Assembly (NCBI GenBank): GCA_000432655.1
Contig: HF986349.1
Span: 100,609-108,767 of the forward strand
DNA length: 8,159 nucleotides
Origin: Bacteroides sp. CAG:1060
GTDB taxonomy: Bacteria; Bacteroidota; Bacteroidia; Bacteroidales; UBA932
Direction: 5' to 3'
Numbering within the stretch: position 1 is the first letter of the stretch; every line of letters begins with the position of its first letter. This document shows positions 1 to 6,968 of this stretch, piece after piece. A program made the position numbers and the translations under genes. Below the pieces are notes generated by a model, which saw nothing but the letters and a program-made list of their open reading frames with translations, had not been told where the DNA came from and did no database searches.

Positions 1-1
1 C

Positions 2-2086
2 AAGACTGGGGGGATCCCTGACGGTACCACCACTGCCATTCTTCAGGCATGCAAAAGAATAGAGCTTGTAGCCGTACTCGGATACGAGCCGTACATTACC
101 GCCAAAGTCTCCTACAGGGAGGAAGTGCTTACTGATGCCGATACCACCGACATCAAGGCTATCAGCGAATCCCTTAAGGATAAGGCCATCCAGCTCATGC
201 GCTCCACCAATATGGGCACGCGTGACACCATCGGGGCGGTAAAAGCTATTGACGATTTCAGATTTCTGGTCAATTTCATCTCAACGTCCATAGAGGTTGA
301 AGATTTCACCTCAAGGATAGAGCTGCTCGAATACGACGATGTCAAGTTCAGGGCGCTGAAACTGCTGACGCTCCTAAGTTCCCAGATTGAACTGATGAAA
401 ATCAAGCAGGAAATCAACCAGAAAGTCAAAAGTGACATTGACCAGCAGCAGAGAGAGTATTACCTCAACAACCAGCTCCGTACCATTCAGGAAGAGCTTG
501 GCATGGACGACGCTGAAGAATTCGACAAATTCAGAGAGAAAGCCGCCACGAAGAAATGGCCGAAAGAGATTGCGCAAGCCTTCGAAAAAGAATTGGCAAA
601 GCTCGAAAAGTACAACCCTTCCTCTCCGGATTACAGTGTCCAGTACAACTATATAGAATTCATGCTCCAACTGCCATGGGAGGAGATGAGCAAGGACAAC
701 CTTGACCTGTCGCACGCACAGAAAGTGCTTGACCACGACCATTTCGGTCTTGACACGGTAAAGGACAGAATCATAGAGTACCTTGCCGTACTGAAACTCA
801 AGGGGAACATGAAATCTCCGATACTCTGCCTCTACGGCCCTCCGGGAGTCGGTAAAACTTCCCTCGGAAAGTCTGTAGCCAAGGCTCTTGGCAGAAAGTA
901 TGTGCGTATCGCCCTCGGAGGCATGCACGACGAGGCGGAAATAAGAGGTCACCGCAAGACCTATGTAGGTGCACTTCCGGGCCGTATCCTCAACGGTATC
1001 GCCCGTGCAGGCACTTCCAACCCTGTAATCGTGCTTGACGAAATAGACAAGCTCAGTTCGGATTTCAAAGGCGACCCGTCATCAGCGCTTCTTGAGGCTC
1101 TCGATCCGGAGCAGAACTCAAGTTTCCACGACAACTACCTTGATCTGGACTATGATTTGAGCAATGTTCTGTTCATCACTACGGCCAACAGCATCTCCCC
1201 TATCCAGCCGGCCCTTCTGGACCGTATGGAAGTGATTAACGTCACCGGATATCTGGCCGAGGAAAAGATGGAAATCGCCAAGAAATTCCTCATTCCAAAG
1301 CAGATGGAAGAGCACGGACTCAAGAAAGGCAGTCTTAAGATTGACAAGGGTGCACTTGAGGCGATAATCAGCCAATACACCCATGAGTCAGGAGTGCGCG
1401 GACTCGAGAAGCAGATTGCAAAAATCGCTCGTGTCACCGCAAAGAAAGTTGCACTCGAGGAGCCGCTTCCTGGCACCATAAAGAAAGATATGCTTAAAGA
1501 GTATCTTGGCCTGCCTACCGCTTTCCATGACAAACAGAGCGGCAATGAGGCCCCAGGCGTGGTTACCGGTCTTGCATGGACCCAGATGGGTGGAGAGATT
1601 CTATTCGTCGAGAGCTCCGTATCCAATGGAAAGGGTGTCATGACAATGACAGGAAACCTCGGTGACGTGATGAAGGAATCCGCCACGATTGCCTACCAGT
1701 ATATCAAAGCACATCCGGAGCTCGCCAGAATGGACTCAGAGAAGTTCGCATCAAAGGACATTCATGTGCATGTACCGGAAGGCGCCACTCCAAAGGACGG
1801 ACCTTCTGCCGGAATCACCATGGTGACATCCATGATTTCAGCACTTAGAGGCGAAGCCATCAAATCGGGCATAGCAATGACCGGAGAAATGACATTGAGA
1901 GGAAGAGTGCTCCCGGTAGGAGGAATCAAAGAAAAGATTCTGGCAGCCAAAAGAGCCGGAGTAAAGACAATTGTCATTTCTGAAGACAACAGAAAAGACG
2001 TCGAGGACATCAAGGACATCTATGTAAGCGGCCTTGAATTCCACTATGTCAAGACTATAGAGGATGTAATATCCTTTGTATTCTAA
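2..2086 (+). CDS. lon: ATP-dependent Lon protease, 5'-truncated by the window edge
   Basis: Lon is a cytoplasmic, homo-oligomeric AAA+ serine protease that unfolds and degrades misfolded and regulatory proteins. The frame is open from base 2 with no stop, and the first residues ([17 protein letters not shown]) are typical of the Lon N-terminal substrate-binding domain. The true start therefore lies to the left; 694 residues are visible against about 800-830 for Bacteroidota Lon, so about 110-130 are missing. The Walker A motif GPPGVGKTS is at 836-862, Walker B VIVLDE at 1025-1042, a probable arginine finger (LLDRMEV) at 1223-1225 and the sensor-2 arginine (GVRGLE) at 1397-1399. The S16 protease domain has the catalytic serine in PKDGPSAG at 1805-1807 and its lysine partner in GGIKEKIL at 1928-1930. 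All key residues are present, so the enzyme should be active. The gene converges on the small RHH-like gene with a 9-bp gap. Its promoter is outside the window, so regulation cannot be judged. Confidence 0.98.
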   Translation, partial: KTGGIPDGTTTAILQACKRIELVAVLGYEPYITAKVSYREEVLTDADTTDIKAISESLKDKAIQLMRSTNMGTRDTIGAVKAIDDFRFLVNFISTSIEVEDFTSRIELLEYDDVKFRALKLLTLLSSQIELMKIKQEINQKVKSDIDQQQREYYLNNQLRTIQEELGMDDAEEFDKFREKAATKKWPKEIAQAFEKELAKLEKYNPSSPDYSVQYNYIEFMLQLPWEEMSKDNLDLSHAQKVLDHDHFGLDTVKDRIIEYLAVLKLKGNMKSPILCLYGPPGVGKTSLGKSVAKALGRKYVRIALGGMHDEAEIRGHRKTYVGALPGRILNGIARAGTSNPVIVLDEIDKLSSDFKGDPSSALLEALDPEQNSSFHDNYLDLDYDLSNVLFITTANSISPIQPALLDRMEVINVTGYLAEEKMEIAKKFLIPKQMEEHGLKKGSLKIDKGALEAIISQYTHESGVRGLEKQIAKIARVTAKKVALEEPLPGTIKKDMLKEYLGLPTAFHDKQSGNEAPGVVTGLAWTQMGGEILFVESSVSNGKGVMTMTGNLGDVMKESATIAYQYIKAHPELARMDSEKFASKDIHVHVPEGATPKDGPSAGITMVTSMISALRGEAIKSGIAMTGEMTLRGRVLPVGGIKEKILAAKRAGVKTIVISEDNRKDVEDIKDIYVSGLEFHYVKTIEDVISFVF

Positions 2087-2107
2087 AAGTTGTTCTCAGA
2101 ACAGTTT
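2087..2107. terminator. Possible weak bidirectional terminator between convergent genes
   Basis: An inverted repeat sits at the tail-to-tail junction of lon and the RHH-like gene. The core TGTTC-TCA-GAACA (2091-2103) can be extended outward to a 9-bp stem with two G-U pairs and a 3-base loop. It begins just after the lon stop and covers the last codons of the opposing gene. Read on the minus strand it is followed by a short T run (CTTTTA); on the plus strand only TTT follows. The stem is A/T-rich, so intrinsic termination would be weak. The position is suggestive but chance is not excluded. Confidence 0.3.
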
Positions 2108-2326
2108 CGGATGACTTTCCTCTAGTCCGGAAAGCACTTGTTCCATCACCGTCTTGCGGATAAGCGCTGAGCGGGAGGAAACATTGAAACGCTTGCAGTA
2201 TTCATCAATCGCCGCAATTTCCTGTGAATTGAAAAGCACGGATTTGCGGTGATTTCTTTTTAGGGACTCACGTTGACGATCAAGATACAACGGATCCACG
2301 CCGACATACTTTTTACTTTTCTTCAT
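2096..2326 (-). CDS. Small basic protein with ribbon-helix-helix-like fold, hypothetical
   Basis: This is a 76-residue cytoplasmic protein with a lysine/arginine-rich N-terminus (MKKSKKYVGVDPLYLDRQR). Residues about 28-66 follow the ribbon-helix-helix pattern: a short strand (KSVLFN, 28-33), a first helix (34-46, with IAAIDEYCKRF) and, after a turn, a second helix (50-66, SSRSALIRKTVMEQVL). RHH proteins are usually dimeric DNA binders, often autoregulators or antitoxins, so a DNA-binding role is an inference here. I recognise it as resembling short conserved hypothetical proteins of Bacteroidota but know no function. Its ATG lies inside the end of the thioredoxin-like gene (14-bp overlap), which implies translational coupling and cotranscription with that gene and coaD. 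No toxin-like partner is adjacent: its neighbours are a secreted redox protein and lon. The reading frame is likely real because of the overlap and the domain pattern. Confidence 0.85.
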   Translation of the reverse strand: MKKSKKYVGVDPLYLDRQRESLKRNHRKSVLFNSQEIAAIDEYCKRFNVSSRSALIRKTVMEQVLSGLEESHPKLF

Positions 2327-3134
2327 TGGTTATCTTTATGTAGCGTATCATCTCTTCCAGATTATCCACCTCCAGCCTGCGTCCGATAATTTCACCGTCA
2401 GACCAGACAAGGAACATCTTCGGAGTTCCGGTGACACCATAGGCAAGATGATATCCAGAATCCATTTCCGGATCCCAGAGATGAACGAGTCTCACTTTCT
2501 TGTTTTTAATCTTGAAGTTGCGTCTGAACGCCTTCCAATCCCTCTTGTTGTCAGAGACATACACAGCATAGAAATTCATGGGAAAATCCACATTGTCAAG
2601 GACAGAAGGAAGAACCATGGATTCCAGACGACACTTGGCGCAGGACGTGTCATAGAAGAACAGGACGGCTATCTTCCCGTCCTCCGGGACAATCATCTTT
2701 CTGCCGGAAGGCTTGATAAGAGGAATCTTCTCCGCCGTCATCCCAAGAAGCGATCTGCGGTTGCAGTTGGCAAACATCTCGGCTTCCATATATTCAAACT
2801 CGCTGGTCGCCTTCACCTTTCCGCTCTTGAGCCACTCGTCGAAGATATGAATGGCCACAGCCTCTTCTCCCATCACTCTGGCATGCATGTAATGATTGAG
2901 AATACGAAGCGCAACATGCTGACGGGTAAGGGAATCCGTACATACACCTATCAACCCGTCAAACTCTTTGTTCTTAACCTCCACGCTCTCCGGCTCAAGA
3001 GACACATAGAACTGGGTCAACAGGCTGTCCAGAGCACCATAGCGATACGGCTCGTCATCATCAGCATAGCAACGGAGTACCGGCAAAGCAAGGACGGCGA
3101 AGACCGTAAGGATTATTTTTCCCACACTTCTCAT
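2313..3134 (-). CDS. Secreted thioredoxin-like protein with CAKC motif
   Basis: This 273-residue protein has an N-terminal signal peptide (MRSVGKIILTVFAVLALPVL, probable cleavage near RCYA-DD at 24/25), so it is predicted to be periplasmic. The cysteine at 22 is preceded by VLR, a poor lipobox, so a lipoprotein is less likely. Residues about 35-130 look helical and are not a domain I can name with certainty. Residues about 138-270 form a thioredoxin/TlpA-like domain: the strand AVLFFYDTS leads into C165-A-K-C168, and the cis-proline loop is TGTP at 235-238. The FYDxxCxxC arrangement resembles Bacteroidota thioredoxin-like proteins that often carry a DUF5106-type N-terminal region; that assignment is from memory. 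The probable role is thiol-disulfide exchange, reductase or oxidase undetermined, with unknown substrate. The ATG overlaps the coaD stop in ATGA, with a Shine-Dalgarno-like GAGGTG at 3137-3142, indicating coupling to coaD. Confidence 0.88.
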   Translation of the reverse strand: MRSVGKIILTVFAVLALPVLRCYADDDEPYRYGALDSLLTQFYVSLEPESVEVKNKEFDGLIGVCTDSLTRQHVALRILNHYMHARVMGEEAVAIHIFDEWLKSGKVKATSEFEYMEAEMFANCNRRSLLGMTAEKIPLIKPSGRKMIVPEDGKIAVLFFYDTSCAKCRLESMVLPSVLDNVDFPMNFYAVYVSDNKRDWKAFRRNFKIKNKKVRLVHLWDPEMDSGYHLAYGVTGTPKMFLVWSDGEIIGRRLEVDNLEEMIRYIKITNEEK

Positions 3135-3601
3135 AACACCTCGGGAAGTATCACCCCGTCAGGAAGGAACAGGGATGTGTCACCGTTATGCCTCAACAAA
3201 TCCCGCACGGCAGAAGAAGATATGTGTGCATACTCCTGGGCCGTAGGAATGATGATTGTCTCTATCTCGGGTGCGATGCGACGGTTTGCGTCAGCGATAG
3301 CTCTCTCGTTTTCGAAATCTATCATATTTCTCACACCTCGCACTATATGTCTGATTCCCAACTGCCTGCATATATCCACAGTAAGCCCGTCATAGGACGT
3401 AACTTCCACATTATCAAGAGAATCTATAGCCTGATGTATAATATCCAACTTCTGCTCGTTGCTGAACAGTCCCCTTTTGTCCTGATTGACACCTATGGCC
3501 ACTACGACCTCATCGAACATACCGAGCGCCCTGGTCAGAATATTCAGATGGCCGGCCGTAAACGGATCAAAGGAACCTGGAAATAACGCTTTGTGTTTCA
3601 T
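3131..3601 (-). CDS. coaD: Phosphopantetheine adenylyltransferase
   Basis: CoaD transfers AMP from ATP to 4'-phosphopantetheine, giving dephospho-CoA, the penultimate step of coenzyme A synthesis in the cytoplasm. The protein is 156 residues from the chosen start, close to the family's usual 155-165. The nucleotidyltransferase signature GSFDPFTAGH is at residues 9-18 with the T/HxGH motif ending in H18. K42 (in DKRGLF), R88 and R91 (RGVRN) align with the E. coli substrate-binding residues as I recall them, and ISSSAVR (127-133) is the C-terminal nucleotide-binding motif. I chose the ATG at 3601. An in-frame TTG nine bases upstream would add MEV, but it overlaps the GGAAG Shine-Dalgarno-like sequence (3604-3608) and is a rare start. 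It is the first gene of the minus-strand cluster, divergent from ung, and its stop overlaps the next start by 4 bp. Confidence 0.97.
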   Translation of the reverse strand: MKHKALFPGSFDPFTAGHLNILTRALGMFDEVVVAIGVNQDKRGLFSNEQKLDIIHQAIDSLDNVEVTSYDGLTVDICRQLGIRHIVRGVRNMIDFENERAIADANRRIAPEIETIIIPTAQEYAHISSSAVRDLLRHNGDTSLFLPDGVILPEVL

Positions 3602-3664
3602 AACTTCCAAAGTTAGTCATATTTTGATTATATTTGAGAGTTTACAAACAAAACTTGACAAGAT
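3602..3664. promoter_or_regulatory. Divergent coaD/ung intergenic promoter region
   Basis: These 63 A/T-rich bases separate the two divergent starts and must carry promoters for both unless the genes are read from distant sites. The region contains two short inverted repeats: GTTT-AC-AAAC at 3640-3649 and CTTG-A-CAAG at 3654-3662, the second just upstream of the ung ATG. Either could be an operator half-site pair, but repeats this short occur by chance and I have no regulator to match them. No strong Shine-Dalgarno precedes ung, as is usual in Bacteroidota. Confidence 0.55.
3629..3636 (+). promoter_or_regulatory. Candidate -7 element of the ung promoter (TATATTTG)
   Basis: TATATTTG matches exactly the Bacteroidota primary-sigma -7 consensus TAnnTTTG. 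It lies 28 bases before the ung ATG, which would give a leader of about 20 bases. I do not find a TTTG -33 element at the expected spacing, so the call rests on the -7 match and position alone. Confidence 0.35.
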
Positions 3665-4333
3665 ATGAATGTCCGGATGGAAGACAGTTGGAAAGCAGCT
3701 TTGAGGGACGAGTTCGACAAACCCTACTTTATGAGCCTGGTTCAGGAGCTGCACCGGCAGAAAAAAGAAGGCATAACGATCTATCCCCCGGGGAACTGCA
3801 TTTTCAGGGCATTTGACCTGTGTCCTCTGGATAAGGTAAAAGTGGTGATTCTCGGTCAGGACCCGTATCACGGGCCTGGGCAGGCTATGGGCTTGTCTTT
3901 TTCCGTTCCGCAGGGCATTCCGGCCCCTCCGTCACTAAAAAACATCTTCAAGGAGATAGAAAACGACCTCGGCATCAGAATGTCAGGCAGTACGGACCTC
4001 TCTCCATGGGCCGGCCAGGGGGTACTTCTCCTCAATGCCGTACTCACAGTCATGGCAGGAGCGGCCGCATCCCACAGCAAACTCGGATGGCAGCAATTCA
4101 CGGACGCCGTAATAAGCACTATCTCCCAAAAATGCACCGGTGTGGTATTTTTGCTCTGGGGCAATTATGCAAGAAGCAAAGCGGCCCTTATAGACAGCAG
4201 CAGGCACCATGTCCTTGAAGCGGCACACCCTTCTCCGCTGGCGAGAGGAGCATTCTTTGGATGCAGACACTTCTCGCGCACCAACGAAATTCTGGTTTCC
4301 GAGGGTAAAAGTCCTATTGACTGGAAATTATGA
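3665..4333 (+). CDS. ung: Uracil-DNA glycosylase (family 1)
   Basis: Ung removes uracil from DNA arising from cytosine deamination or dUTP incorporation, starting base excision repair. The 222-residue length is normal for the family. The water-activating loop GQDPYHG is at residues 64-70 with catalytic D66 and the uracil-pocket Y68; GLSFSV follows with the stacking phenylalanine F79. LLLNAVLTV (121-129) carries the uracil-recognising asparagine N124, and HPSPL (188-192) carries catalytic H188 and the DNA-intercalating leucine. I chose the first ATG because the MNV start matches my memory of Bacteroides Ung; a second ATG at 3677 is less likely. It is a single-gene plus-strand unit, divergent from coaD. 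At its 3' end the last Leu codon TTA is, on the other strand, the TAA stop of lnt, so the genes overlap by 6 bp. Confidence 0.98.
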   Translation: MNVRMEDSWKAALRDEFDKPYFMSLVQELHRQKKEGITIYPPGNCIFRAFDLCPLDKVKVVILGQDPYHGPGQAMGLSFSVPQGIPAPPSLKNIFKEIENDLGIRMSGSTDLSPWAGQGVLLLNAVLTVMAGAAASHSKLGWQQFTDAVISTISQKCTGVVFLLWGNYARSKAALIDSSRHHVLEAAHPSPLARGAFFGCRHFSRTNEILVSEGKSPIDWKL

Positions 4334-5956
4334 CAGTTTCTTACGCATCAATACCCGTATAAGAAGCAGTACTGAGAGCAGGAAAAACATAAGCGTGCTC
4401 ACCCGGCCGACGATATCGCCGTTTCGGACAAAGAACGTTTTCCCGGTATTGAAGTTTATACTTCCGCGAAGAGTCTGAGATTTCCACCAGTCGGTCTTCG
4501 ACACAATGTCGCCCTTCTGATCAATAAAGCAAGAAATGCCAGTATTTCCGCATCTGGCGAAATCCCGTCTCAATTCTATGGCCCTAAGACGCGAGTAATT
4601 GAGATGCTGTTTGTATCCGGGCGTATCTCCCCACCAAGCATCGTTGGTTATCACGGCCATAGCTTCAGCTCCGGCATTGACATATCCGGTGCAATACTCC
4701 CCGTATATGGATTCATAGCATACCGCACATCCGAGAGCTGTCCCGTCCTGCATGGTAAGTACAGATACCTCGTCCTGCCCTTTGCAGCGTCCCATCAGTG
4801 AGGAAACGCCCATTTTCCTGGAAAGCCAATCATCCAGCGGAACGAAAATCCTGGGATATGGAGTCAATTCCACGCCGACCACAAGACGACTCTTATGATA
4901 CATCTGAGCCGGGGAGCCGGTCTGCAGAAGAAATGCGGTATTGCGATTTATATACCACCCGTTACCATAATGGCAGGCAAGGATATCCGGAGGTGCAGCC
5001 GTACTGAAGAACTCCGTCGTGCTTGCCCCAAAAAGCATCTCCGAACCGGGGTGACCGGAAAGAAACTCACGAAACCGCCGCACAGTAGGAGAAGACTCGA
5101 TATCCTGAAGAACTATATCAGAAGTGAAGGTCTCCGGAGCAATCAGAAGACAGCGCCTGGAAGAATCCGGGGAAGCAGTCATCGCAGCAGAAAAAAGTCC
5201 GAGAAGACGATCCGTCTGCTCAGCCTGGGTCAGGCTCTCGAATTTTTCGTACGGATCAAGATTAGGCTGCGCTATTATCACATCCACACTACCCTCGGAA
5301 CGCTCCTCATACGAAGAATAAATGCATTTCGAGAGGACAAAAGGCCCGCAGACGACAAGGGTGATTCCAAGAATGGAAGACAGCCGCATCATATTGTTCC
5401 ATCTTGCTGCCACTCCGCAGGCGATGGAGCGCACAAGTCCGAATATGGACAGATTGCAGAGCCATATCCATAGGGACCCTCCTAACGCACCGGTATATTC
5501 ATACCATTGTATAGACCGCGTACTGCCGGCAAACGCATTGCCAAGAGTTAACCACGGCCATGAAATATCTACAGAAAAATACCGTCTTTCCCAGGCAATC
5601 CACATCACCGCAAGGAAAATATACGGAACCGCTCCGCCAAGATACTTCTTGGCCAGACGGAACAATATCCAGACCAATGCCATTTGCGCGGCATTCGCCA
5701 CAATCGCGAAGATGCCGCCGCCCACAGTGGCATTACACACCCAGAAGGTGGTAAGCGCATTCCACAGGATGAAAGTATAGAAAGAATACAGCCAGAAATG
5801 CTTCACGTCCATCTCATCGGCAGCCCAATCGGCCCACAGCAAAGGCAGGAAGGCCACCAAAGCGACAGCACCGCAATGAGGAACCAGCCACGGTAAAGAA
5901 AGCATCACCGCGGACAACGTACAAAAAATCAGCAGATATAATCTCTTCCGTCTCAT
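4328..5956 (-). CDS. lnt: Apolipoprotein N-acyltransferase
   Basis: Lnt is the inner-membrane enzyme that adds the third acyl chain, from phospholipid, to the N-terminal cysteine of apolipoproteins, the last step of lipoprotein maturation. The N-terminal half (residues about 8-215) is strongly hydrophobic, with several membrane segments and a WPWLTLG motif at 133-139. From about 224 (VDVIIAQPNLDPYEKF) a periplasmic nitrilase-like domain carries the catalytic triad E275 (APETF), K355 (YHKSRL) and C413 (CAVCYES), with the conserved glutamate of VGVE at 363. A last membrane helix lies at about 520-536. All catalytic residues are present. I chose the ATG at 5956 (542 residues): it overlaps the pseudouridine synthase stop as ATGA and has GGAAG just upstream. 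An ATG at 5989 would give 553 residues but overlap the upstream gene by 37 bp. It is the last gene of its cluster. Confidence 0.95.
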   Translation of the reverse strand: MRRKRLYLLIFCTLSAVMLSLPWLVPHCGAVALVAFLPLLWADWAADEMDVKHFWLYSFYTFILWNALTTFWVCNATVGGGIFAIVANAAQMALVWILFRLAKKYLGGAVPYIFLAVMWIAWERRYFSVDISWPWLTLGNAFAGSTRSIQWYEYTGALGGSLWIWLCNLSIFGLVRSIACGVAARWNNMMRLSSILGITLVVCGPFVLSKCIYSSYEERSEGSVDVIIAQPNLDPYEKFESLTQAEQTDRLLGLFSAAMTASPDSSRRCLLIAPETFTSDIVLQDIESSPTVRRFREFLSGHPGSEMLFGASTTEFFSTAAPPDILACHYGNGWYINRNTAFLLQTGSPAQMYHKSRLVVGVELTPYPRIFVPLDDWLSRKMGVSSLMGRCKGQDEVSVLTMQDGTALGCAVCYESIYGEYCTGYVNAGAEAMAVITNDAWWGDTPGYKQHLNYSRLRAIELRRDFARCGNTGISCFIDQKGDIVSKTDWWKSQTLRGSINFNTGKTFFVRNGDIVGRVSTLMFFLLSVLLLIRVLMRKKLS

Positions 5957-6966
5957 TCTTCCGGCATTACTGTGCAATACTTTCTCCATTTGTCGAGAAG
6001 AGCCTTCATGTCTTCAGGAACTTCGGAGTCAAACTGAAGCCACTCCCCCGTGCGAGGATGCACAAAACCCAAAGTCTTGGCATGGAGAGCCTGACGCGGG
6101 CACAATTCGAAACAGTTGCTGATAAACTGCTTGTATTTGGAATATATCGTTCCCTTGCGGATTTCGTTGCCTCCGTATCTCTCGTCATTGAAAATAGGGT
6201 GACCGATACGCGACATGTGTACGCGAATCTGGTGCGTACGTCCGGTCTCAAGCTTGCATTCCACACAAGTCACAAAGCCGAAACGCTCCAGGACACGATA
6301 ATGCGTGACTGCCCGCTTGCCCTTGTCCTCCTCCTCAAAAACCCTGAATCTCATACGATCGTTAGGGTCTCTTCCGATATTGCCTTCTATCGTCCCTTCG
6401 TCTTCCTTGATATCTCCCCAGACTATCGCCACATAGCGTCTGTCGATACTGTGGTCAAAAAACTGTTTGGCAAGCTTTAGTTGCGATTCTTCGTTTTTGG
6501 CCACCGCAAGAAGACCGCTGGTGTCCTTGTCTATCCTATGGACCAATATCCCCATACGCTCATCTTCCGCCTCCGGTCCCTGCGAGATGCCGAGATGGTG
6601 AGACAACGCGTTGATAAGAGTTCCCTCAAAATGGCCGTGTCCGGGATGAACCACCATACCTGCAGGCTTGTTCACTACCAGCACATCTTCATCCTCATAC
6701 ACAATGTTGAGAGGAATATCCTGAGGGAGAATTTCCAGTCCTCGCCTGCGATACGGCATCACAAAGCGGATAATATCTCCGGGCCGAACAACATAGTTGG
6801 CCTTGACAATTTCTTCTCCCACACGCACATAGCCTTCCTTCAAAGCCTGCTGGACACGATTGCGCGAGGTATCTTCCATGTGGGTGCACATGTATTTGTC
6901 CACTCGCATGGGAGCCTGTCCCTTATCTACTTCGAAACGGAAATGTTCAAACAGTTCTTCCGACAT
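5953..6966 (-). CDS. rluD: RluA-family 23S rRNA pseudouridine synthase (RluD/RluC type)
   Basis: The product isomerises specific uridines to pseudouridine, most likely in 23S rRNA. At 337 residues it has the normal length. An S4 RNA-binding domain occupies about 18-70 (MRVDKYM, then RNRVQQALKEGYVRV and RPGDIIRF). The catalytic domain has NKPAGMVVHPG at 99-109, the family motif HRIDKDTSGLL at 143-153 with catalytic D146, and the RTHQIRVHM motif at 243-251. The S4 domain argues against RluA and TruC and fits RluD or RluC. I use rluD because single S4-bearing copies in Bacteroidota are usually so named; the target uridines cannot be told from sequence. The ATG at 6966 lies 2 bp after the PASTA gene stop, and its own stop overlaps the chosen lnt start by 4 bp, so it sits mid-operon. 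A Cys-rich stretch near 285-289 (NCFELC) is unremarkable. Confidence 0.93.
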   Translation of the reverse strand: MSEELFEHFRFEVDKGQAPMRVDKYMCTHMEDTSRNRVQQALKEGYVRVGEEIVKANYVVRPGDIIRFVMPYRRRGLEILPQDIPLNIVYEDEDVLVVNKPAGMVVHPGHGHFEGTLINALSHHLGISQGPEAEDERMGILVHRIDKDTSGLLAVAKNEESQLKLAKQFFDHSIDRRYVAIVWGDIKEDEGTIEGNIGRDPNDRMRFRVFEEEDKGKRAVTHYRVLERFGFVTCVECKLETGRTHQIRVHMSRIGHPIFNDERYGGNEIRKGTIYSKYKQFISNCFELCPRQALHAKTLGFVHPRTGEWLQFDSEVPEDMKALLDKWRKYCTVMPEE

Positions 6967-6968
6967 GC

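Noticed and set aside
374..952. Minus-strand open frame of 192 codons inside lon
   Set aside because: It is antisense to the conserved Lon domains including Walker A, and has no recognisable protein features.
1150..1686. Minus-strand open frame of 178 codons inside lon
   Set aside because: It is a shadow frame antisense to the Lon AAA+ and protease domains with low-complexity serine-rich translation.
2096..3134. Toxin-antitoxin pair formed by the RHH-like protein and its upstream neighbour
   Set aside because: The neighbour has a clear signal peptide and thioredoxin active site, and antitoxin pairs normally join a cytoplasmic toxin. No toxin family is recognisable here.
2448..3395. Plus-strand open frame of 315 codons opposite the thioredoxin-like gene and coaD
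   Set aside because: It lies wholly antisense to two well-supported genes, spans their junction, and its translation shows no domain, signal or motif I recognise. It is best explained by the codon bias of the real strand.
3608..3615. Minus-strand TAACTTTG, an exact TAnnTTTG match just before coaD
   Set aside because: It ends only seven bases from the chosen ATG, so the transcript would be essentially leaderless, and no TTTG -33 element lies at a suitable distance. It also overlaps the likely ribosome-binding sequence. Chance is the simpler explanation.
4895..5473. Plus-strand open frame of 192 codons opposite lnt
   Set aside because: It is antisense to the catalytic domain of lnt, with an arginine-rich translation typical of shadow frames.
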